A stretch of 64,000 nucleotides of DNA from Brassica napus (GCF_020379485.1 NC_063452.1:27286770-27350769), one strand, 5' to 3'; shown: positions 1 to 10,972, counted from the stretch's first letter. The notes: a model not told the origin generated them from the sequence alone. A program made the numbers and translations.

Positions 1-75
1 GACATGGAAACAGAATGGGTGGAACAAGACGAAGATGGTGTTTATATCACAATCAGAGCTTTACCAGCTTCATAA
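1..75 (+). pseudogene. BREVIS RADIX (BRX) domain 3' fragment, cut by the window edge
   Basis: Reading from base 1, the frame gives a peptide containing EWVEQDEDGVYITIRALP and then stops (TAA 73-75). This is the start of the BRX domain found in BRX/BRX-like proteins and in PRAF/RCC1-type proteins, where it mediates protein-protein contacts in root growth and polarity signalling. In the family the domain continues for about 30 more residues after ALP with an arginine-rich segment; that part is absent here. A GT follows the stop, so an exon end inside the stop codon region is conceivable, but no continuation was found in the next kilobase. A truncated or decayed copy is the simplest reading. The 5' part lies outside the window. 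Confidence 0.6.
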
Positions 76-196
76 GGTAAAGAAATTTTGATTCTTTATT
101 CTTTTTTTTTGTAACTGAGTAAAACCTTTCATTTATTCGTCTCTGTTTGTTTTAGCCTTTTAGGTAACCTAATTGGCTTGACTAAAGAGCAGATAG

Positions 197-420
197 ATGA
201 TCCAAGTCTATATCACATCACTGTTCAGAAGAAGAGTGAGACTTCAGAGGAAAATCAGAAGAAGAAGAAAAGCAAGATCAGGGAGGGAAATCAGAAGAAT
301 AAGAGTGAGACTATATAGGGAAATCAGAAGAAGAAGAAGAAGAAGAGCAAGACCAGGGAAGGAAATTAGAAGAAGAAGAGCAAGACCAGGAACAGAAATC
401 AGAAGATGAAGGGAGTAGAA
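197..420. repeat. Purine-rich degenerate tandem repeat (GAAATCAGAAGAAGAAG units)
   Basis: About 220 bases of almost pure A/G on the plus strand, built from imperfect repeats around GGGAAATCAGAAGAAGAAGA and GCAAGACCAGG. It can be translated as an arginine-rich 70-residue frame, but the composition comes from the repeat and there is no family resemblance. It lies just after the broken BRX frame. Confidence 0.6.
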
Positions 421-1871
421 ATCTCTTTCTGAGGAGAAGACATGCTCTTCATGATATTAATAACTTGTGTGCAATGCAACCCTTCTTTTCTTTTGTCTAG
501 ATATTAAATGTGGTATGCTGTTTTTGTGTGGATGTTTAGCAGCAACTCAAGACAGATCAAAATCTACATTCCAGCAATTTGTTCACAGCTATTCCTATAG
601 TGGATCAAAATCCAATCTTATATACGCATCGAATATTCTTGAGGTTTTTCAATAGTGTTGAAGTCCATCAGCTCTACCCATTGTACCTCGGTAATTCCTC
701 TTTTCTACGATGCTTCTCTCCTGAATAATAAAACCCATCATCAGTCTCAATCTAGCTAACACCTGCTTCTTTCTTTAACCACAACTAAATTGCAATATTT
801 TAATTTTTAATTTTAACCACAATGCATTTTTTACTTTGTAATAATTATTTTGATCACCAACCCATTCTGAGAAAACAACAATATTATACAGATACGAGTA
901 TGACATTATTCAAACTAATTATATTATATATATATATATATATAATGCAAAAACATCAACTTAGATGGAGAGGAACAAAAGAAATCAAAAGATAAATGTA
1001 CTAATATCCTAAAAAGTTATAAATTTAATGGGTTTCAAGTCAAAAGAAACATTAACAAATTTTTTTTTTAAAAAGACTGTTAATTTAAAATTTATTTTAC
1101 GTAAACTTAAATAAATGTGGTAATAAATATAATCTTTCAGTCAAAAAATAAATATATTCATATTAAACTAATTTTAAATCATTTTAATATGTTTGTTTAT
1201 CGGGTGATATATAATTTACAATAATAAAATAACAAATTTTGAATAGTGAAATTTCAAGATAAAGAATATATATATATATATATCTTAACTAATAATTTAG
1301 TTAACTTTTTATTAATCTTACTAATATCCTATATAAAATTTGAATAAAAACAAGAAATTATTTCAAATAGTTTTAAATTTGCATTTATTTTTATAAGTCT
1401 ATAACCAGTTCCAGTTTATATCATATTGTTTATTTATAGAATACATATAAAAATTAAACTAAATTAATATTATAAAAAAAAAATCAGGCGTAGTCCGGAA
1501 AATCCCCTAGTTAAAACTAATAACAACGAATGAATGTCAAAGAGACACGTTAGTTTAAAGTCTCTGAACTCATGGCACAAGCCTCTTCTCCTAAAGACGT
1601 CTCTCGTATTTTTCCACTCTCTCTTATGTTATTTATTTTTTATTATTATTTTTGAAGAGAAAGACTCCCTAAAAAGTGTTTCACTGCGGGTGCTCTAAAG
1701 TCTCTCCATGGGAAATCAAGCATTTAATGCCTTCATCAAACATTTTCAAGTCAGCTTTTCAAAAACACAAAAGCCAATGTGAAATAAATGAATTTGTTAA
1801 GACAATATTTTTTTAATAAGTTATGTTTCTTTTTTGATTAATTATCATCATATTTCGATATAAGTTCAAAT
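421..1871. other. Intergenic AT-rich DNA without a recognised gene
   Basis: No gene seen. Contains TA microsatellites near 927-945 and 1266-1282 and one Helitron-like 3' end (listed separately). A short frame at about 1573-1640 begins with ATG but resembles nothing known. No B3 DNA-binding domain of an ARF is visible here, although the C-terminal part of an ARF follows. Confidence 0.5.
1480..1510 (+). mobile_element. Helitron-like 3' terminus (CTAG followed by T)
   Basis: The sequence GGCGTAGTCCGGAAAATCC precedes CCCTAG|T. This resembles the 3' end of Brassicaceae non-autonomous Helitrons: a short GC hairpin, then CTAG at the border, with a T of the AT target after it. The 5' TC end is not certain; a candidate is the TCTTACTAATATCC following an A near 1315. 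Confidence 0.4.
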
Positions 1872-3065
1872 ATGATGATTCATATGTTGACTCAAAGCCA
1901 AGAAATTGGAGAATCAAGCATAAAATCTTCGAAGAGTCTACCTCAGCTTAGTTATCATAATGAAGCTAATGATTCAAAATTTTCATCTGGCTTGCTAGTG
2001 AGCTATGAAGGTTCTGTTATGTCCAAACCAAACTGCAATAAACAAATGGTCCAGTCACCAAAAGAAAATTTAACCACCAATGCATCTGGTAGCTTCAGAT
2101 TGTTTGGAGTTGATCTAACGACTTCCACCAAAGCAAGAGATGTTTTGCAAACACTCGACTCATACCAAAAGACTAAAATTTCTGAAATCTTTGAAGAAGA
2201 AAATCTTGATCAAATTCAAGCAGTGACATCAGCAACAAAATTCCAAAGGAAATCAGTTCTACTACAAGTAGTATATCAAGGTATGAAAATATCATTCATC
2301 TACTTATTCTTTACTTCTTACCCAATTATCAAACTATTTATTATTAATAATTAGAACATTATAAGACACAGGTTTTCGTAAAACTAATCATGTTTGGTAT
2401 AAGAAAATACTGGATTTTATATATGGTTGCACACACGATTTTATTCTAATACAGTAGATATAATATTGATAAGAAACTTGCATAACTTTAACAGATTGAG
2501 ACGGCTATATTTAGTTCACAAACACTTTATATGTTTATTCACTAGGTTCACATGGAAGGTGTTGCTAGATCTGTGGATTTAAATGTTTTTGATGGATACA
2601 ATCACATGATTGTTGAACTAGAAAAACTCTTTACTATCAAAGGCAAGCTGCATATGAAAAGTCAATGGAAATTAACTTTTAAAGATAATGAAGGAGTTAT
2701 GATGCTTATTGGAGACGATCCCTGGCCGTAAGAGCATGTTTAATGGGAGGTTCTTAGGGTAGGGTTCTTTGCGGAATATAAGAACTCGTCTCTTAACTTT
2801 TAATTAAAAAAACTAATAACCAGTTCTTAAATATCTTATTTAAAAACTGGTTCTTAGCTTTTTTAGTTAAAAGTTAAGAAACATATTCTTATATTCCGCT
2901 AAGAACCCCGTCCTAAGAACCTTCCATTAAACATGCTCTAAGTTTCCTCCTTCTTTTTCTCTTAATTTTTGGGGAAATAAAAACTTAATGTGATTTTTAT
3001 TTTGTGTAGCAAATTTCACAACACCGCGAAAAAATATTCATATGTTCAAAATAGGATGCCACCGG
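1872..3065 (+). pseudogene. Auxin response factor (ARF) C-terminal remnant: middle region plus PB1 domain
   Basis: Three exon-like blocks are visible. Block 1 (about 1872-2281) contains RLFGVDLTTSTKARD, the conserved motif ahead of the PB1 domain of ARF1/2/9/12-22-type proteins. Block 2 (2546-2727, after an AG) encodes VHMEGVARSVDLN... to MMLIGDDPWP, the lysine and acidic faces of the PB1 domain that pairs ARFs with Aux/IAA proteins. Block 3 starts at 3010 (C|AAA TTT CAC...) and gives KFHNTAKK before the frame slips in a run of A. There is no B3 DNA-binding domain upstream, and the junction of blocks 1 and 2 is out of frame with the expected phase. At 3065 the last exon is cut by a Copia element; the tail reappears at 15180. 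I call it a pseudogene. A short expressed PB1-only product is possible but unsupported. Confidence 0.8.
2732..2938. mobile_element. Tourist-type MITE in an ARF intron, 207 bp, TSD TAA
   Basis: Near-perfect terminal inverted repeats: GAGCATGTTTAATGG with GGTTCTTAGG on the left and the complement (CCTAAGAACC, CCATTAAACATGCTC) on the right. The whole element can fold back on itself. It is flanked by TAA at 2729-2731 and TAA at 2939-2941, the 3-bp TWA-type duplication of PIF/Harbinger (Tourist) elements. There is no coding capacity. The left TAA lies inside the donor of the preceding ARF exon (exon end 2727, GT at 2728-2729). Confidence 0.9.
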
Positions 3066-3188
3066 TGTTGGAGTAAGCTTGAAGTAACTTGAGATGGAAG
3101 TTACCTAATCCTAGTAAGTTATGAAAATCTATAAGGATTAGGAAATATTGAGTTATGTTAAACCTAATGAGTTTAGGAAATTATGAGT
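3066..3188 (+). repeat. Copia 5' LTR, first half
   Basis: Matches 14924-15050 of the 3' LTR with minor differences. The LTR resumes at 10973 after the CACTA insertion; AGT at 3186-3188 is repeated at 10970-10972. Confidence 0.95.
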
Positions 3189-3219
3189 CACTACAAGAAA
3201 ACAGGGGGATTCTGATGGC

Positions 3220-3630
3220 CAAAATCGTCGGTAATTCGTCGGAATCGGTCTATTCCGACGAATTTCCGACGAACACGTCCGTCGGTATCGTTTCGTCGGA
3301 AAAAAAAAATTCGTCGGAATTTCTGACGAAATTCCGACGACTTTCTGACGAATACCAAGAAACGTCATTCTGACGAACTTCCGACGATATTACGATGCGG
3401 CTACACGAGACCAGAGTTCATCGGAAAACTACAATTCCGACGAACGTGGTTCCTCGGTTTATTCCGACGAACTGTAGGCGTCGGAATTTACCGACGGACA
3501 TCGGTCGTCGGAATATACCGACGAACCACGTTCGTCGGTATATTCCGACGGAAATGAGTTTGTCGGTAAATTCCGACGGATATATGTCCGTCGGTATATT
3601 CCGACGACCGTTGTCCGTCGGTATATACCC
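3220..3630. repeat. CACTA 1 subterminal repeat array (left)
   Basis: Many copies in both orientations of a 9-11 base motif, TTCCGACGAA / TTCGTCGGAA with variants (CCGACGGA, GTCGGTATA). In En/Spm such subterminal arrays bind the TNPA protein and are needed for transposition; the same role is inferred here. Confidence 0.85.
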
Positions 3631-3834
3631 TTTTTTTTTACAAATTAATTTTGCATTTTTATATATTTTTTGATATTAATAAATTTAAAAAATTGGAAAT
3701 TTAAAACTAATAATATTATAAAATTTAAATTCATAAAAACCGAAATAGGAAAAAAACATTCATAAAGTTTAAAATTCATACAAACCGAAATAGAAAAAAA
3801 AAACATTCCGAAAGTTTTATAAAGCCGAAATAAA

Positions 3835-5989
3835 CTAAGAAGAACTCGAAGACATCAAACGATCTAGCTTCTGCATAATCTCGGTGTTGAACTTCTTCTG
3901 GGATGCCAACTCAGCAAGGATAGTGGCATTCTCCGAACGGATAGTGGCATTCTCCGAAAGGATAGTGGTGTTCTGCTCCTCCAATGCCCCAATCCGTTCA
4001 TCTTTGTCATGTAGCTCCTCGAGAATCATGGGATCGGCATACGGAGCTTGCGAAGAAGATGCCGGATACGAAGAAGCACGACGGGCCAACCCAACTAAAC
4101 GGCCTCCTTTCCTTTTAGGAACCGCCTACAAAAATATTTAAAGTAAGTAAATATGGACAAGTAAGTAATCGACATTATAAAAAAAATATATTAATAAAAA
4201 AAATTACCTTTTCAACCATCTCATTTATTTGCAATAGAGACAGGTTGGTTGAAGCTCCCGTGGAGTCGCCGTCATCAGAGAGAGGCTGAGATTGAGAAAC
4301 TATCTCAGCTTCCACCAAATCAACTACACCTCTGATCACGGGGTCCTGAATTTGACCCGTCGTCTTGTTAGTGTGAGCCACCTTAATGAGTTGGAGACGA
4401 TCAACGGGATTACCGTCATTTGCTTCGATCTAAAAAAACCGCCATTATTAGCCAAAAAATATATAAAATATTTATTTAAAAAATATAAAGATAAATAATA
4501 ATAAAAAACTTACAAGTTCATCCTCCTTAGTAGACATGGAGCAAGCGCCGAGGTTGTGCACATACATACCTTTCCCGCCACGATCGCTCTTCCGGTTCCT
4601 GGAGTTCCTAGAAGACGTCTCTGCAGTGTCTTCCCTCTCCCAATGAGCTATCAACTGCTCCCACACCCCCCCGTTGATGAACCGTGGCTTCTTGTTCTTC
4701 TGCCAAACTGTCTTCCACGCGTTTATCTGCTTTGTGTAAGAGTCCATGGCCTTTTCGTTGAATTTCTTACGGACTGTTTCCGTAAGATCGGAGTGCCAGT
4801 TGAACTCTTGCTACAAAACAAACACAATTTAATAAGTAAATATATGTAAAAAAATGTAAAAACTTAAAAAAAATGAAGGGTTACTATACCGCAAACTGAC
4901 GAAACCACAACTCTCGTTCGTCGGAAGGGATCACACTCCACTTTGGATATCCAAAACGGAGCATGGAGTACATCATCTGGTTGATGCTCCGGCTAATGCC
5001 ATTTTTCGACTTGGTGAACCTTTAAAAAAAAATACAAGTTAGCAAGTTAATTAAAGCAAAAAATATAACGGTACAAATAAAAAAAAATACTAACCAAGTG
5101 CTATGGCCTCGTCGTGGGTTGAGTTGGAGAAACGGGAGATGCTCTCGACCTGGTTGTTGAACCAATAGATGAACCGGCATGACCCCCGGATCCTGTTGAG
5201 CAGCAGCGTGAGGGGCAGCGTGAGGGGCAGAGGGAGCTGGAGCGGGAATATATGCGGGAACCGAGTCATGAGACGATACCGATGCACGGGAACCGCTCAC
5301 CGAACTACGTCGAAGACGGGCTGCGGGGCGGGCTTCATCCTCGGCCCTAAAAAAAAAAAATTAACCCATCAAACATATTTTCATTTATATATTTACAAAA
5401 GGTTTTATAAACGTTTTAAAAAAAACTATTAAACCTTTTATATATATATATATATATATGTATACAAAATTATAAAAAATTTATAAATATAGAAAAATGT
5501 TGTTAAAAATTTATAAATGAAGAAAAATGTTGTTAAATATTTATATTTTAAAAAAAAATGTTGTTAAATATTTATTAGTGGAAACTTAAAAAAAAATATA
5601 AAAAATTTTAAAATTTTAAAATTTTTACTATACATGATTTACATATATATATATGTATACAAAATTATAAAAAATTTATAAATATAGAAAAATGTTGTTA
5701 AAATTTATAAATGAAGAAAAATGGTGTTAAATATTTATATTTTTTTCAAAAAAACGTTTTTAAAAATCAAAAAACGTTTTTAAAAATAAAAAAAAACGTT
5801 TTAAAAAATCAAAAAACGTTTTTAAAAATCAAAAAATGTTCCAAAAAAAACTAAAACAACAATCCTAACTTATATATCCTAAACTATCCATTCAATCCTA
5901 AAATGTTCAATCAAACAACCTAAAATCCGAGATCAACTTCCAAAACCCTAAACAATTGAAAAAAAAAAGGTTTGGGATGATTCTTACAT
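3835..5989 (-). CDS. TNPA-like protein of CACTA 1 (plant_transposase, Ptta/En/Spm family)
   Basis: Six coding segments on the minus strand: 5988-5989, 5095-5346, 4890-5019, 4514-4810, 4208-4429 and 3835-4125. Every junction is GT-AG and together they give 397 residues with no stop. The first segment supplies only the A and T of the start codon; G comes from the next exon, giving MAEDEARPAAR. An Ala/Pro-rich N terminus is followed by the PF03004-type core (GYPKWSVIPSDERELWFRQF, then FNWHSDLTETVRKKF and INAWKTVWQKNKKPRFI). The C terminus is a coiled coil with repeated IRSEN/ILSEN heptads. The family is the DNA-binding accessory protein of plant CACTA elements. It lies downstream of the transposase gene in the same orientation. 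Low-complexity introns separate the exons. Confidence 0.85.
5430..5850. repeat. AT-rich duplicated intron sequence in CACTA 1
   Basis: This lies inside the first intron (5347-5987) of the TNPA-like gene. Two copies of a block of about 80 bases (ATATATATGTATACAAAATT..., then GAAAAATGTTGTTAAA) start near 5448 and 5649. They are followed near 5750-5840 by about five tandem copies of a unit like CGTTTTTAAAAATCAAAAAA. No coding signal. Confidence 0.7.
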
Positions 5990-6144
5990 GATTTGGGGTT
6001 TGGGGAAGAGATAGGAGGGTGAGGAGAGGATTCGCCGGTGAAGAGAGGCCGGAATCGCCGGAGAGTCGCCGAAATCGCCGAAATCGCCGGAGAGTTTTGA
6101 GAGAGAGAGAGGCCGCGGAGATAACGAAGAAGAAAGGAGAAGGA

Positions 6145-6350
6145 TTTTTATTTCCGTGGATTCCGACGGACACGGGTTCGTCGGTATTCCGTCGGTATAT
6201 TTAAAATATACCAAATGCCGATTCGCGAAAATTTTCAAGCGGTTTGGTTCTCCCGGGCTAATTGAAATTCCGACGGAACGTGTCCGTCAGTATTTTCCGA
6301 CGGACACATTCCGTCGGTATTTTCCGACGGAATTCCGACGACTTAGTGTT
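6145..6350. repeat. Internal TTCCGACGGA motif cluster of CACTA 1
   Basis: The same motif as the subterminal arrays (TTCCGACGGA, GTCGGTATT, TCCGTCGG), clustered just upstream of the TNPA-like gene's first exon. It is about 3 kb from the left end and 4.6 kb from the right end, so it is not subterminal. It could be a promoter that responds to the element's own DNA-binding protein, or a scar of an older nested end. Confidence 0.7.
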
Positions 6351-6683
6351 TAGGGTGTTCTTTTCAAGTTTCTAAATGCAAAATCCAAACCTTTGATAAT
6401 ATATATAGTATTTGCATAAAGATTTAACAATAAAAATGTTTTATAACACGATTTTACACAACAATATTTTTTGTAGTGTAAGCTTATATAAATATGATTG
6501 TATAAGTACATAATGTTAAGATGAGATGTTATGAAAACAATGATATGCATACATAAATATTTTAATGAGTTGTTATATTTGAACGGTTGCGATCTAATAC
6601 TATACTAAACACTTATTATGTGTTATTTTCATAGTTTTGGCATCTAAATTTATAGATTTTTATGATTGAAACTTTATAGAAAA

Positions 6684-6795
6684 ACATGTCGTCGGTATTT
6701 TCCGACGAAATACCGACGACCTTTCCAATTTTCAATGAAACCCGTTGTCGTCGCTATGTCGTCGGTATATTGCGAGGGATTTCCGACGGACCATT
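6684..6795. repeat. Second internal CCGACGGA cluster, 3' of the transposase gene
   Basis: Copies of GTCGGTATTTTCCGACGA and relatives followed by a run of A, immediately beyond the stop codon of the transposase gene (6819). Between this and the other internal cluster lies 6355-6680, AT-rich and without a gene, which includes TTTTTTGTAGTG at about 6468-6479, resembling a CACTA end. Confidence 0.65.
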
Positions 6796-6818
6796 AAAAA
6801 AAAAAAAAAAAAAAAAAA

Positions 6819-9800
6819 CTAATCAGAATCTTCTGAATCTTCATCAAACTCCCCAACCTCGGCTTCCGGCTCTGAATGTACGACAGCATCATGTCCAAAC
6901 ACAGTCAAATTCTCAACGAGTTGAACATTTTCCAAATCTTCAACTGCCTGGGCGTTGCTGGTAGACTCTGGTTGCAATGGTTCATCATCATCAGAAGTTC
7001 CATCCACTCGTCCTCTTGGGTTGATTTGCGTTACAGTAACCCATGGATCGTCTCTGTACGTCACCCGAGGGTAACTGATGTAGCACACCTATACATATCA
7101 ATTATACAAAGTATTAGTTCAATATATAACATTAATTAATTATATTGGTAAAAAATTATGAATATATTGACATACCTGATCAGCTTGCGAACCAAGAATG
7201 AAGGGATCATAATATTGAAGTTTCCGCCGCGAATGAACTGATGTAACACCAAACGCATCAATCTTCACTCCTCTATCTGGGGTGGTGTCATACCAATCAC
7301 AATAGAATACTACACAACGCAATCCAACCATTCCAGGAAATTGGATTTCCAATATTTCTTTTATGTTGCCGTAGTAGACATCGTCACCAGAAGAAGATGA
7401 AACACCAGCATCATATGTTGTCTTAGAATGACCTTTCCTTGTGAATGCATATCCTCGCGTACAAAATTTAGGATATGATTTGACCACATAGTTTGGTCCC
7501 TGCACAAATTCGCGTACCCAATCATCGAACACAAGACCTCTGGCCAAACCATCATTCACCTATAAAAAAAAACATATATGATTGCAAAATTAATTAGTTT
7601 ATATATATTAAATTTAAACTAATCATTTGCATAGGGTAATAGGATATATGACTCACATAACTACGAAGCCACGCAGCAAATCCGTTATCTCTAAGTTGTC
7701 GAAGCTCATCTTCTGTTGCATGCCTGTGAGTCATACGCAACTCCGCCATATATACACTATATACAAAAATATTATCAATATGAAATAAATTTATTGAATA
7801 TTAATCTAACAATAAATGAATAAATATTTTTACCTCTCATATTGTAGAACATCTTCACAGTTGGTGAGCAAATATGTTTGCAAATGAGCGTTCTCAGTGT
7901 CCGTAAGTCTCCGCTTCGTGAATTTTCCACTAAGTCGTCCTATTTCCTTGAACATGCTTGGGACAGTAACATGATATGTTGCTCTCTCCCCTCTATCATC
8001 ATGCCGAGCAGGTCTTCGGTGTTTTGTTTGCACTTCTGGTGGAAAATAATTTTCAGCAAAGATTGCAGTTTCTTCATTGATCACCTGTGCCACTATAGAT
8101 CCTTCCACCCTGCTTTGATTTTTGACCATCTTCTTCAGATGATGCATATAACGCTCAAAAATATACATCCATCTGTACTGCACAGGACCACCAAGTTCCA
8201 ATTCTCTTGCGAGATGAATAGCAAGATGTTCCATTACATCAAAGAATGATGGAGGAAATATCTTCTCAAGGTTGCACATGCTGACTGGTGCGTTTGTCTT
8301 CAAATTATTAATACCCTCTTCAGTCAATACTCTGCTGCATAAGTCACGGAAAAAAACACTAATCCCTGCAATTGCTTCATGAACATTACGTGGCAATAAT
8401 GCTGAAAAGGCAAACGGAAGGAGGCGCTGCATAATTACATGACAATCATGACTCTTCAAGCCAGTAAACTTTCCTTCGCTTCTATCAACGCAGTTCCCCA
8501 AATTTGATGCATATCCGTCAGGAAATTTCACTTTCTCTGTAATCCAATCAAAGAACTCTTCTTTTCTAGCACCATCTAGCCGATAAATGGGAAAAGGGGC
8601 CGTACCGTTCTCATCAACGTGAAGTTCAGAACGATCACAAATATCGACTAAATCCAACCTTGACTTCAAATTATCCTTCGTTTTACCTTGGATGTTAAGG
8701 ACTGTGTTCATCAGATTATCGAAGAAGTTCTTCTCAATATGCATGACATCTAAATTATGCCGCAATAGATGACTCTCCCAATATGGTAGATCCCAGAAAA
8801 TACTCTTTTTGTGCCAGTTATGTAGCTCTCCAACCGCATTGACTCGAATGTTTTCATGTCCACCTACATCTGGCGTCCTTTCTGCATCAAAATACCTAAA
8901 CTGCTTCAACAAATCTTTCCCACTAACTTCCTCAGGTGGACCATCAAACACCTGCTTGTTCTTCGTAAACGAAGTCTTACTCCTGCGGTATGGATGATCA
9001 GGTGGTAGAAATCGTCTGTGACAGTCAAACCAACACGTTTTCCTTCCGTTCTTTAGTTGGAAAGCATCTGTGTCATCTTGACAATATGGACATGATAGCT
9101 TCCCATGTGTTGTCCATCCAGATAACATACCATATGCTGGAAAGTCACTTATTGTCCACATAAGTACTGCCCGCATCTGAAAGTTTTCTTTGCGCGAAAC
9201 ATCGTATGTCTCAAAACCATGCGCCCATAGTTGTTGCAACTCATATATTAGTGGTTGAAGAAACACATCTAGTGATCTTTTAGGATGATCTGGCCCGGGG
9301 ACTAGAATTGAGAGAAACAAAAACTCTCGTCGCATGCACAAGCTCGGCCGTAAGTTGTACGGTGTCACAATAACTGGCCATAGAGAATACTGCCTTCCAT
9401 GCTTTCCAAATGGGCTGAAACCATCAGTAGATAATCCAAGATAAACATTTCTTCTCTCTTCCGCAAATTCTGGATATGTTGACTGGAAATGTTTCCAAGC
9501 CTTTGCATCTGAAGGATGTCTAATCTCACCATTTGTGGAATGCTCTGCATGCCATCTCATTGCTTTTGCTGTGCGCTCACACTGATACAACCTCTTCAAT
9601 CTTTCCGTCAAAGGCAAATACCACATTCTTTTGAATGGGATCGGAACTCTTCCCCTCGTCTCCTGATAACGAGGTTTCCCACAAAATTTGCATACATTCC
9701 GTGTCTCATCCGCTCTCCAGTAGATCATGCAGTTGTCAATACATACATCTATCACTTCATACGGTAGTTGAAGACCTGCAACAAGTTTCTGAACCTCGTA

Positions 9801-10430
9801 GTATGAACCCGGTGCAAGGTTATCCTCAGGTAGAATACCTTTGACAAAATCAGTAATCGCATCCATACATTCTTCAGCCAAATTATAGTCTGTCTTAATA
9901 CCCATTAATCTAGTTGCAGATGATAAGACTGAATGACCATCTCTACAATTTTGATACAAAGGTTGTTTTCCTGCATCCAACATGTCAAAAAATCTCCTAG
10001 ACTCGGGGTTTGGTTCTTCCCCTCTATAATGATCATGTACCATCTGCTCAGTACCTACACCATAATCTATATCCGTTCTAGATTCTTCTAACCTAATATC
10101 AGGCTGAGGTTCACTAACAGGCTGAGGTTCGCTAGTACTACCATATTCATAACCAGTTTCCCCATGAAGGTACCAAACTTTATAATTACGTGAAAACCCT
10201 TTCATATACAAATGAGTCCAAACATCAAATTCTTTTATAACCTTATTATTATTGCAAGAAGAGCAGGGACATCTTAACATACCACTTTTTGCATCCGGTT
10301 GCTGTTGAACAAGCCTCATGAATTCTCCAATCCCTTGAACGTATTCTTCCGTAAGCAAATTGGTGTTCGGATCCAAATGAGGTTTATCCATCCACGAACG
10401 ATAATAAACTTCTGAAGACATGATTTTCAC
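6819..10430 (-). CDS. CACTA 1 transposase (TNP2/TNPD family) with DUF4216 C terminus
   Basis: Four exons on the minus strand: 7834-10430, 7657-7756, 7176-7559 and 6819-7088. All introns are GT-AG and all phases agree, giving an uninterrupted 1,116-residue protein. The order of parts is: transposase-associated domain with a CPCSSCNN cysteine cluster (residues about 10-85), a variable linker, the TNP2 core (MIYWRADE..., CKFCGKPRY, DGFSPFGKHGRQYSLWPV, PGPDHPKRSLDVFLQPL, CPYCQD, NLDVMHIEKNFFDN), then DUF4216 (YDTTPDRGVKIDAFGV, YYDPFILGSQADQ) and an acidic tail. The family is the DDE-type transposase that excises and inserts CACTA elements. The start MKIMSSEVYYRSWMD fits the family. A smaller start choice, Met at 10421, is also possible. 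Confidence 0.92.
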
Positions 10431-10514
10431 GGAATTGTTATGACTAAAGAGAATGAAGAGAGAATGAAGTGTGAATGAGTTGAATGAGGAGGGGTTGTAT
10501 TTATAGGAAATTGC

Positions 10515-10960
10515 TTACGGACCTCCGACGACTTTCCGACGGAATTCCGACGGATGTAAAGCAGTCCGTCGGAATTCCGTCGGAATTGTCCAATCTCAAA
10601 CGGCTATACAACGGTCATATATATTTGTCGGCAACGGTCACATAGTTCGTCGGAATTCCGTCGGAAAATACCGACGGAATTCCGACGACTTTGCTGTTAA
10701 TCGGAATGTCGTCGGAAATTCGTCGGAATATACCGACGAACTTCCGACGACTACAAGGTTACATTTTTTATCGGAATGTCGTCGAAAACTCGTCGGAAAA
10801 TTCCGACGAACCAAATTTGGTCGGAATTCCGTCGGAAATGGCCGACGGAATTCCGACGACTTAATTTTTTGTATTTGGTCGGAAATTTGTCAGTATTCCG
10901 TCACAAATTTCCGACGACCTTGGTGTCCGTCGGAACCTCCGTCGGAATTCGGTGTGTTTT
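10515..10960. repeat. CACTA 1 subterminal repeat array (right)
   Basis: Dense TTCCGACGGAATTCCGACG-like motifs in both orientations between the transposase start and the right terminus, mirroring the array at 3220-3630. It also forms the transposase promoter region. Confidence 0.85.
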
Positions 10961-10972
10961 CTTGTAGTGAGT

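Larger units (their letters stand above)
3189..10969 (-). mobile_element. CACTA (En/Spm, CMC) transposon 1, 7,781 bp, structurally complete
   Basis: The ends are CACTACAAGAAAACA and its complement TGTTTTCTTGTAGTG, 15-bp terminal inverted repeats of the Brassica CACTA type. They are flanked by AGT at 3186-3188 and 10970-10972, the 3-bp duplication expected for this superfamily. Dense subterminal motifs of the form TTCCGACGAA / TCGTCGGAA lie at both ends. Both genes run on the minus strand: the TNP2-family transposase (10430 to 6819) and a TNPA-like PF03004 gene (5989 to 3835). Both can be spliced into uninterrupted reading frames. The intact ends, TSD and genes suggest a relatively young and possibly autonomous copy. 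Confidence 0.95.

Noticed and set aside
197..409. Arginine-rich 70-residue open frame
   Set aside because: Produced by a GAAGAAGA-type tandem repeat; no family resemblance, no splice context.
5022..5300. Independent proline/alanine-rich proteins on the minus strand
   Set aside because: Explained as exon 2 of the TNPA-like gene of CACTA 1 read into its intron.
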